Made by a program: the position numbers and the translations under genes. Shown here piece after piece: positions 1-5,319 of a stretch of DNA of 5,510 nt. The stretch's first letter is position 1, and every line of letters starts with the position of its first letter. The stretch lies in NCBI GenBank assembly GCA_020439725.1, contig JAGQSE010000617.1, positions 1 to 5,510 on the forward strand. The letters are read 5' to 3'. Under the pieces are notes generated by a model that saw only the letters and a program-made list of their open reading frames with translations, searched no databases and had not been told where the DNA came from. The stretch comes from Acidobacteriota bacterium (lineage in GTDB: Bacteria > Acidobacteriota > Thermoanaerobaculia > Multivoradales > JAHZIX01).

Positions 1-1346
1 ACAGCGACCCGGCGCTCGCCCACGGCCCCGAAGAGGCAGAGGATCGACGCCAGCTCCTGGTCCTGGAAGGACACTGTCAGCGCCGGTTCCGAGTACCGGT
101 CCGCGGCGGGGATCGCAGGGCTCGAAGGATCCGGAGAAGAGGTGGAGACGCGGTGCAACGGCCCGGGGCCCAGGGCGATGCCCGCGGTGTCGAGGGCCGC
201 GAGGAGCTCGTCGAGAGTCACGTCCTCGGCGTCGACCGAAAGGCGCCCATGGACCTCGGGCCCGACGACGAAGCCAAGACCGGGAATCCCGGTTAGATGG
301 AAGAGCACCGAAAAGAGATCGCCGATCTCGACGTCGCGAAGATGAAGCGTCAGACCGCCGGCGTCGGCCGCGGTCGTTCCGGTGGTCTCGACCCGCCGGG
401 CGACCGCTTCGCCCTGCCGCGAGATGGGCGCGCAACTCTCGCCGGCGCCAGCATCGAACAGTCCGTCGTCGCTCGAAGCCGCTTCGCGAGCATCGATGAC
501 TCCCATCACCGTCTTGATGGCGAAGGTCTGGCACGCCATCGACGGCCTGAAGGTCGTGTCTACGACGGAAAGCCCCGAGGCATCGAGGGCCGGGCCGATG
601 GCTCCGCGCGCGGCCTCGCCACGCAGAACGCCCGCGAAGCCGACCCTGTCGCCAGCCTTGATCAAGATGTTGAAGGCGACCGCCTGGTCCTGAAGACGCT
701 CTTCGAGGTTGCTCAAGGCATCGATCAGCGCACCGGGCTTGGGGAGCGCGTGGAGCCCGGTGAGAAGCTGGCGGCTGAGCTCGAGCTCCTCGACCCGCCG
801 AGCGCCGACCTCGGCCGCATCGTCCGGATCGAGCGGCCCGGGAGCATCCGCGTCGGCGTCCTGGCAGGGATAGAGCAAGCGCAGCGAGTACCGCACCGTC
901 CCGGGTGCCGAGGCCTCGACCGCGGCGTCCTCGAGGCTGATCAAGCGATCCAGGCGTCCGAGCTGGCTCAGATAGTTCCGGACCTGGCCGTAGTGAGCCT
1001 CGCCGGAGACCTCCCACCGAACCAGTTCGACGGACGACGGCCTGCCATCCGCAAGCACCGCCCGCTCGCTGTTCGCTGCCCGCCGGATCTCGCTCGGCTC
1101 GAGCCCGCCGAGCCGCTCGGCATAGAGCCGCAACGTGGTCTCTTCCTCCGCCGGCTCCACGCACGCCGGCACCCCGCGCAACAACCCACCCACCCTCGCC
1201 TCGAGCTCGCGCAGCCGCTCGAGATCGTCACCCAAAGCCGCCTGCGTCCAGGCGAACCCGAGCAAGCCCACGACGATCCCGGTCAGGGCCAATGAACTGG
1301 AGGAGCGAGACAGCGAAGACCGATGGCGCAGCACCCGTGGGTTCAC
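1..1346 (-). CDS. PilO-like / secretin N-terminal (STN) domain protein, partial (3' end off the left edge)
   Basis: The minus strand is open for 448 codons from a GTG at 1346 to the window edge. The start is chosen because a strong AGGAGGT sits 5 nt upstream. Residues ~19-37 are hydrophobic (LALTGIVVGLLGFAW), an inner-membrane anchor or signal sequence, followed by a short coiled-coil-like stretch (DDLERLRELEARV). Residues ~106-165 resemble the PilO/GspM ferredoxin-like fold (WEVSGEAHYGQVRNYLSQLG, then LDRLISLED). Residues ~332-398 look like an STN/secretin_N module (LTLHLRDVEIGDLFSVLF, later FVVGPEVHGRLSVDAEDV). A second one begins near residue 422 (LTVSFQDQELASILCLFG) and is cut by the edge. 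PilO and STN modules belong to type IV pilus and type II secretion machines, which span the envelope. Having both in one chain is unusual, and the usual pilM/N partners are not upstream. A role in pilus or secretin assembly is inferred; a membrane protein with STN repeats is the safer statement. Confidence 0.75.
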   Translation of the reverse strand, partial: MNPRVLRHRSSLSRSSSSLALTGIVVGLLGFAWTQAALGDDLERLRELEARVGGLLRGVPACVEPAEEETTLRLYAERLGGLEPSEIRRAANSERAVLADGRPSSVELVRWEVSGEAHYGQVRNYLSQLGRLDRLISLEDAAVEASAPGTVRYSLRLLYPCQDADADAPGPLDPDDAAEVGARRVEELELSRQLLTGLHALPKPGALIDALSNLEERLQDQAVAFNILIKAGDRVGFAGVLRGEAARGAIGPALDASGLSVVDTTFRPSMACQTFAIKTVMGVIDAREAASSDDGLFDAGAGESCAPISRQGEAVARRVETTGTTAADAGGLTLHLRDVEIGDLFSVLFHLTGIPGLGFVVGPEVHGRLSVDAEDVTLDELLAALDTAGIALGPGPLHRVSTSSPDPSSPAIPAADRYSEPALTVSFQDQELASILCLFGAVGERRVA

Positions 1347-1351
1347 TCTCG

Positions 1352-1358
1352 ACCTCCT
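1352..1358 (-). promoter_or_regulatory. Shine-Dalgarno site of the PilO/STN-like gene
   Basis: The minus strand reads AGGAGGT, a near-perfect anti-16S match, 5 nt before the GTG at 1346. It decides the start of this gene, because the frame stays open further upstream without an ATG and a second GTG follows four codons later. Confidence 0.8.
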
Positions 1359-1385
1359 GGGATGGATGGTGGAGGACCGAGATTG

Positions 1386-1415
1386 AGCCTATGTGGAGCG
1401 TGAAAGGGGAGTCAA
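1386..1415 (-). promoter_or_regulatory. Candidate sigma70-type promoter for the PilO/STN-like gene
   Basis: On the minus strand, TTGACT (1415-1410, five of six matches to TTGACA) is followed after 18 nt by TAGGCT (1391-1386, matching the first, second and last bases of TATAAT). This would start a transcript near 1379 with a leader of about 33 nt that includes the ribosome binding site. The -35 is good and the -10 is mediocre. Confidence 0.4.
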
Positions 1416-1458
1416 TCGCGGGGTGACCACTCGCGAACCGGCTTGCTCTGCCTCCATC

Positions 1459-1710
1459 TGTCATGCCCGCGCAGGGGGCGTCCACGCGGTGCAAGGGAGT
1501 GGTTGTCAGCGACGTGCGCGAGCGTCTCGACCCGTTTCTTTCTCGACCGCCGTCGCCGAGTAGCCGGCGCTGCCACATCCGGAGCGCGTAGGCTCCCGCC
1601 TGCGCGGGAGCGACGGGGTTGTGGATCTCTTGGTCGGCGTAGTGCCCCTGCGCGGAAGCGACGGAGTTTCGAAATCGTCGAGTCTCGTCATGCCCGCGGC
1701 AGAGGGCCCC
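1459..1710. repeat. Cluster of decayed GC-rich palindromic (REP-like) repeats
   Basis: Four related elements lie in the intergenic region. TCATGCCCGCGCAGG at 1461-1475 and TCATGCCCGCGGCAG at 1688-1702 share one orientation. Two more, at 1587-1620 and 1638-1669, share CGTAG, CTGCGCGG and AGCGACGG and lie about 51 bp apart in the other orientation. The 1587-1620 copy keeps an intact palindrome, CTCCCGC at 1593-1599 pairing with GCGGGAG at 1604-1610 across a CTGC loop. These match the widespread interspersed family whose read-through gives peptides such as PSLPRRREP and VAPAQAGAY, both seen here on the minus strand. The copies are eroded, so this is probably an old repeat cluster and not a coding region. 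Confidence 0.75.
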
Positions 1711-1807
1711 GAGCCAGGTCACACCAAGTTCAAAGAACTCGCAAGCCTTGCGACCGGGCGCCCGCGGTGCCTCCCAAAACTTGCGCCATTGAGCAAGCAG
1801 ACCACAG

Positions 1808-1813
1808 TACAAT
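1808..1813 (+). promoter_or_regulatory. Weak -10 box candidate for the nuclease-NACHT-FGE gene
   Basis: TACAAT lies in a locally less GC-rich patch about 140 bp before the ATG at 1952. The nearest -35-like hexamers are badly spaced: TTGCGC at 1781-1786 (21 nt) and TTGAGC at 1789-1794 (13 nt). If real, the leader would be ~130 nt and would contain two AGGTCAC copies. Confidence 0.22.
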
Positions 1814-1941
1814 GACCGATGAGCCCTTTCTCAGCTCACGTTCGCGTCGTCGCCGGACCTGCCGCGCTCGAGGTCACATCCAGCCGTCCAGCGCGGGTGT
1901 TGGCCTGCCAGGTCACGGGCTGAGGGCGAGCACCTTGGATC

Positions 1942-1946
1942 GAGGA
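1942..1946 (+). promoter_or_regulatory. Shine-Dalgarno site of the nuclease-NACHT-FGE gene
   Basis: GAGGA (within GAGGAAA) lies 5 nt before the ATG at 1952 and supports that start. The protein from this ATG begins just before the first conserved helix of the nuclease domain, so no earlier start is needed. Confidence 0.65.
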
Positions 1947-1951
1947 AACCC

Positions 1952-4900
1952 ATGGCCCACGACCTCGCACCCCCTTCCGATTGGCAAGCCTTCGAGCGCC
2001 TCTGTCTCGATCTCTTCCGCGAGCTTTGGAATGCGCCCGGAGCGATGCGACACGGTCGTGACGGCCAGCCGCAGGCCGGCGTGGACATCTTCGGGCTTCC
2101 ATCCGGAAGCGCCGAGTGGTTCGGAGTTCAGTGCAAGAAAAAGCTGGGAACCGAGGTCACCGAGGAAGAGCTAGAGGCCGAGCTCGAGAAGGCGAAGGGC
2201 TTCAACCCGAAGCTCACCCGCTTCGTCCTGGCCACTACCGCTCGATGCGATGCGAAGATCCAGGAGGTCGCCCGACGACTGACCGTCGAAGGGCCGTTCC
2301 AGGAAGTGCTTGTCTACGACTGGGACCATCTCTGCGCAGACCTCACGGGCCGAACCGAGCTCCTCCGCAAGCATTTTCCCGACCATTTCGCCGGCGACCC
2401 TTCAGACCTCCGGAGCCACTACCTTCGGCATCTCATGACCGAGCTCGACGTCGTTCAGGTGTCGAAGGTCAGCCGCGATCAGAAGCAGGACATCCCGCTG
2501 TCCAAGGTTTACATCGACCTCGACGTCATGGCCGAGGTCCGCTCTTGGCTCCGTGACGAGGATGCCGAGGAGGAGGTTGCCCTGGAGCCCAGCGCCGGCG
2601 CTGGCGACCGCAATCCGACAGGCCTAGCCACAAGCCTAGATCTGCTCGGCCAGGTAAAGATGCTCGAGCGGATCTGCCTCCGTGCTCGGCACGAGGCCCA
2701 GCGCGAGGAAATCGAGGACTTTTCCCGCCGCTGCACCGCCCTCGAGGCGGTGGCTACCGCACCGCGGCGGGTGTTGGTCGGACGCGGGGGCAGCGGCAAG
2801 AGCACCTTCGGGCGCTATCTCTGCCTCTGCCTCGCGGGTCAGCTGCTCGGGCACGAGACGCTCAACCTACGCCACCTCAACGGGCGCTGGGCTGACATGG
2901 GCCCCGAGCTGTGGCCCTGGCCCCATGGCGAGTTGGTGCCGTTCTTCGTCGAGCTGCGCCGCTTCGTGCGCTCGGAGGAGCACTTCCCGGCCAAGGGCGA
3001 GGACGGCCAGGCCAAGCACCTGGTCGCCTACCTGGCGACCCTCGGCGCCGGCGGTGGAGGTGAAATGGCCCCGATGGTCCGCGGCGCCCTCGACACTGGC
3101 GCTCTGGTGGTGCTCGATGGCCTTGACGAGACGCCGGCTGCGGAACAGGTGCGCGAGCGCTTGCAGCAGGTGATCCGAGGTTTCGTCAAGACCTACCCCG
3201 ACTGCCGCGTGCTGGTGACCAGCCGGCCCTACGCCTACGAGCTGGGACAGGACTGGCGCCTCGATGGCGAAACCTTCGATGACCAGCGCTTCGTCGATGA
3301 GACTCTGGCACCCCTCGACAAAGCGAAGATCGAGCGCTTCGTCACCGACGCCTACGCCGCCTTTGCCAAGCGCAACAGGCTCGACGACGCGAACCTCGTG
3401 GACCTGGCGAGCGATCTGCTGCGTCAGATCCACGACCAGCCTTCGCTCCGGCGTCTCGCCGAGCAACCACTGACGCTGACGATGATGACCGACCTCCACA
3501 CCGCCCGTGGCGGCCGGCTACCGCCATCGCGAGCGAAGCTCTTCGAGGAGAGTGTTTGTCTGCTTCTCGACCGTTGGAACGAACGGCGGCTCCTGGAAGA
3601 GTCGGTGACGACGCTGGTCGGCATGGACGAGGAGCAGATCCGTAGCGCTCTCGAGCTGCTGGCTTTCCGCACCCACCGCGACGGCGGCTCGGCCGGCACC
3701 GGCGACGATCTCGGCGCCGAGATCCCCGAGAGCGCGCTGTTCCAGGCGTTGATCGACACGAGGGAGCGCTATGGCAACAAGCAGCCGCTCGTGCCCGAGG
3801 AGATTCGCGACTACCTCCACCAGCGCTCGGGCATCCTGATCGGAGAGAGCTCGTCGGTCTATCGCTTCCCACACCGCTTCTTCCAGGAGTACCTCGCGGC
3901 CTGCCACCTCGAGCACTTCCCCGACAAGCGCCGGCCGCTCCTCGAGACGAACCCGGGCCTGTGGCGCGAGGTCGTCCTCTTCCTCGCCGGCAGGCTGATT
4001 CACGGCGACGGCATCTGGACGCTGCTCCGCGAGCTGGTGGGCGAGCCGCCTGGCGAGGGGATCAAGAGCGACGACTCGCGCTTCCTGCGTGCCCTCCTTG
4101 CCGGCCTGGCGATTCGCGAGCATCGGCTGTGGCAGCGCGAGGACGCCGATCACCAGCCCAAGATCGATCGCGTGCGCGACTGGCTACGCCGCGCCGTCGA
4201 GCTTGGCGCCCTCGAGGTCCAGGACCGTGTCCTGGCGGGGCAGATCCTGGGCCTCCTCGGCGATGATCGTCCGGGGATCGGTCTGGGTGCCGAGGGTCTG
4301 CCGGCGTTTGAGTGGGTGGAGATTCCCCGCGGGACTTTCACGATGGGCGGCGATGGCAAGTACGACGGGAAGCCCGTGCACGAGGAGCACGTCGAGGCGT
4401 TCCGGATCTCGCGGTACCCGGTGACGAATGCGCAGTACGAGTCGTTCGTGGCCGACGGTGGTTACACGAAGCGCTGGCAGGGATGCTGGACGGAGTCGGG
4501 ATGGGAATGGAGGGAGGAGAAGAAGCTCGAAGGACCGTTCTCGGAACCCAGCCCGTTCGACCTGCCGAACCATCCACGGGTCTCGGTCAGCTGGTACGAG
4601 GCGGTGGCGTTCTGCAACTGGCTTGCGTCGCGGACGGGGATTGGCTACCGTCTGCCCACGGAGTCGGAATGGGAGCGTTCGGCGCGTGGTACCGATGGCC
4701 GAGAGTACCCGTGGGGCACGAAGTTTGACCCGGCGCTGTGTAACACGGCGGAGACAGAGATCGATACGACCACGGCGGTGGGCCTCTTCCCGGACGGCGA
4801 AAGCCCGAATGGAATTGGCAGCCGAGGAATCCTGGACGCCAGCGGTAACGTCTGGGAGTGGTGCTCGACGAAGTGGGGGGACAACTACGATGCCCTCGCC

Positions 4901-5059
4901 GACGATGACCTCCAGGGCTCAGCCGGTCGTGTTGTGCGCGGCGGCTCGTTCGCCGGCGACGGCTTCTTCGCGCGCTGTGCGTTCCGCAGCGGGGGCGATC
5001 CTGACATCATCTTCGCGGGCAGCGGTTTCCGGCTCGTTGCCCCATTTGAGTCTCTGTAA
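1952..5059 (+). CDS. Mrr-like nuclease - NACHT NTPase - FGE/C-type-lectin-fold protein (putative NLR-like defence protein)
   Basis: A complete 1035-residue protein. Residues ~10-150 form an Mrr-like PD-(D/E)XK nuclease: E15 in the first helix, D45 in GVDIFG, and Q60/K62 in VQCKKK. Residues ~270-430 form a NACHT STAND NTPase: Walker A GRGGSGKST (277-285, K283), Walker B LVVLDGLDE (385-393, D389, D392, E393) and sensor VLVTSRP ending at P426. A helical region follows, with the NACHT-associated motif PHRFFQEYLAA (640-650). From F786 to the end is an FGE-sulfatase/C-type-lectin-fold domain (IPRGTFTMGG, YPVTNAQY, RLPTESEWE, NVWEWC). Only C1009 of the FGE catalytic cysteine pair is present; the partner position is G1004, so sulfatase-activating catalysis is unlikely. 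Inference: ligand sensing by the lectin-fold domain triggers NACHT oligomerisation and DNA cleavage, as in Avs and bNACHT anti-phage proteins. It has no operon partner. Codon choice shifts at the FGE domain. Confidence 0.92.
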   Translation: MAHDLAPPSDWQAFERLCLDLFRELWNAPGAMRHGRDGQPQAGVDIFGLPSGSAEWFGVQCKKKLGTEVTEEELEAELEKAKGFNPKLTRFVLATTARCDAKIQEVARRLTVEGPFQEVLVYDWDHLCADLTGRTELLRKHFPDHFAGDPSDLRSHYLRHLMTELDVVQVSKVSRDQKQDIPLSKVYIDLDVMAEVRSWLRDEDAEEEVALEPSAGAGDRNPTGLATSLDLLGQVKMLERICLRARHEAQREEIEDFSRRCTALEAVATAPRRVLVGRGGSGKSTFGRYLCLCLAGQLLGHETLNLRHLNGRWADMGPELWPWPHGELVPFFVELRRFVRSEEHFPAKGEDGQAKHLVAYLATLGAGGGGEMAPMVRGALDTGALVVLDGLDETPAAEQVRERLQQVIRGFVKTYPDCRVLVTSRPYAYELGQDWRLDGETFDDQRFVDETLAPLDKAKIERFVTDAYAAFAKRNRLDDANLVDLASDLLRQIHDQPSLRRLAEQPLTLTMMTDLHTARGGRLPPSRAKLFEESVCLLLDRWNERRLLEESVTTLVGMDEEQIRSALELLAFRTHRDGGSAGTGDDLGAEIPESALFQALIDTRERYGNKQPLVPEEIRDYLHQRSGILIGESSSVYRFPHRFFQEYLAACHLEHFPDKRRPLLETNPGLWREVVLFLAGRLIHGDGIWTLLRELVGEPPGEGIKSDDSRFLRALLAGLAIREHRLWQREDADHQPKIDRVRDWLRRAVELGALEVQDRVLAGQILGLLGDDRPGIGLGAEGLPAFEWVEIPRGTFTMGGDGKYDGKPVHEEHVEAFRISRYPVTNAQYESFVADGGYTKRWQGCWTESGWEWREEKKLEGPFSEPSPFDLPNHPRVSVSWYEAVAFCNWLASRTGIGYRLPTESEWERSARGTDGREYPWGTKFDPALCNTAETEIDTTTAVGLFPDGESPNGIGSRGILDASGNVWEWCSTKWGDNYDALADDDLQGSAGRVVRGGSFAGDGFFARCAFRSGGDPDIIFAGSGFRLVAPFESL
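4928..5040 (+). other. Candidate DGR variable region at the 3' end of the FGE-like domain
   Basis: This covers residues R993 to A1030 (RVVRGGSF to GFRLVA). Fixed positions RVVRGGS, RCA, R1012, P1017-D1018 and GFR keep exact spacing with the DGR-type FGE tail, in which the intervening residues are largely Asn. Here those positions read A, G, D (1001-1003), F1006, S1013, G1015, D1016, I1019, F1021, A1022 and G1023. Nine of these eleven codons end in C; GAT (D1016) and GCG (A1022) do not. AAC/AAT template codons mutated at their adenines would give this pattern, although the high GC content makes C-ending codons common anyway. Codons 1025-1030, without selected adenines, would be the initiation-of-mutagenic-homology part. 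No template repeat or reverse transcriptase is in the window, so the call rests on protein pattern alone. Confidence 0.45.
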
Positions 5060-5089
5060 TCTGAGATCTCTGGTCTCTGGACGGGGGTT

Positions 5090-5111
5090 GTCAGGGGGCT
5101 TGCCCCCTGAC
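5090..5111. repeat. Perfect 10-bp GC-rich inverted repeat downstream of the NACHT gene
   Basis: GTCAGGGGGC (5090-5099) pairs perfectly with GCCCCCTGAC (5102-5111) across TT; with the closing pair open it is a 9-bp stem and CTTG loop. It lies 31 nt after the stop codon at 5057-5059. Neither side has a T-tract, so it is not a canonical intrinsic terminator, though it could stabilise the mRNA end between the converging genes. It may be a copy of an interspersed palindromic element. Just upstream, TCTCTGG is repeated in tandem at 5067-5073 and 5074-5080. Confidence 0.75.
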
Positions 5112-5288
5112 GGAATCGAGAAACTCTTCTCGCTTGGAATCCGCCTCGTCGATCCCGACCCGGCGGCGCATGGCCTCGATCAGCGCTGGACTCCGGGCGT
5201 GCCGCGCGTGCGCACTCCAGCCCTGCCAGCTGGCGGCGAGGGCCTCGGCCTTTCCCCCGTGTCGCAACTGCTGCTCGGTGATCGGCAC
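5091..5288 (-). CDS. Small hypothetical protein, doubtful
   Basis: A minus-strand frame runs from a GTG at 5288 to a TGA at 5093-5091, giving about 65 residues. The frame also extends up to an ATG at 5381 (96 residues in all), but that extra part is read-through of the palindromic repeat (PHPLDPPLPGRARG) and overlaps the acyl-CoA synthetase end. The core has a believable helical composition (ITEQQLRHGGKAEALAASWQ, then SPALIEAMRRRVGIDEADSK) and high GC in third positions. The final residues RGQAP are encoded by the hairpin. I do not recognise the family. No convincing ribosome binding site precedes the GTG. It may be a real short gene or a gene remnant between two repeats. Confidence 0.3.
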   Translation of the reverse strand: MPITEQQLRHGGKAEALAASWQGWSAHARHARSPALIEAMRRRVGIDEADSKREEFLDSVRGQAP

Positions 5289-5319
5289 CCGGCCCCGTCG
5301 TACCGATTCCGACTGCGCC

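Larger units (their letters stand above)
1347..1951. other. Divergent intergenic region, no gene supported
   Basis: This ~605-bp stretch separates the two divergent genes. Its open frames on either strand are low-complexity, rich in Arg, Pro and Ser, overlap one another and run through the REP-like repeats, so none is called. It holds the leftward promoter candidate near 1386-1415, the repeat cluster, a weak TACAAT box at 1808-1813, and three copies of AGGTCAC at 1716-1722, 1871-1877 and 1910-1916. No tRNA-like or riboswitch-like fold was recognised. Confidence 0.6.

Noticed and set aside
297..1295. 332-codon open frame on the plus strand
   Set aside because: It is antisense to the PilO/STN-like gene, has no recognisable domain and a repetitive Arg/Pro/Gly/Ala composition. 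The minus strand has the better start, ribosome binding site and domain matches.
1587..1669. Two similar units ~51 bp apart as a possible CRISPR array
   Set aside because: Only two diverged, palindromic copies with an 18-bp gap; they belong to the REP-like family and no cas gene is present.
1228..1812. 194-codon minus-strand open frame across the intergenic region
   Set aside because: It runs through the REP-like repeats (VAPAQAGAY is typical repeat read-through) and overlaps the start of the PilO/STN-like gene in another frame.
1443..2174. 243-codon plus-strand open frame overlapping the NACHT gene start
   Set aside because: Low-complexity Arg/Ser/Pro composition, crosses the repeats and conflicts with the nuclease domain frame.
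2867..3499. 210-codon minus-strand open frame inside the NACHT gene
   Set aside because: Mirror frame of a high-GC gene; the plus strand carries unambiguous Walker motifs here.
3518..4153. 211-codon minus-strand open frame inside the NACHT gene
   Set aside because: Antisense shadow of the helical region, with no domain signal of its own.
5090..5111. Rho-independent terminator
   Set aside because: The stem is strong, but no T-tract follows on either strand.
5091..5288. The small minus-strand ORF as a DGR accessory protein (Avd)
   Set aside because: At ~65 residues it is short for Avd, I see no Avd-like features, and it faces the target gene in a convergent orientation.
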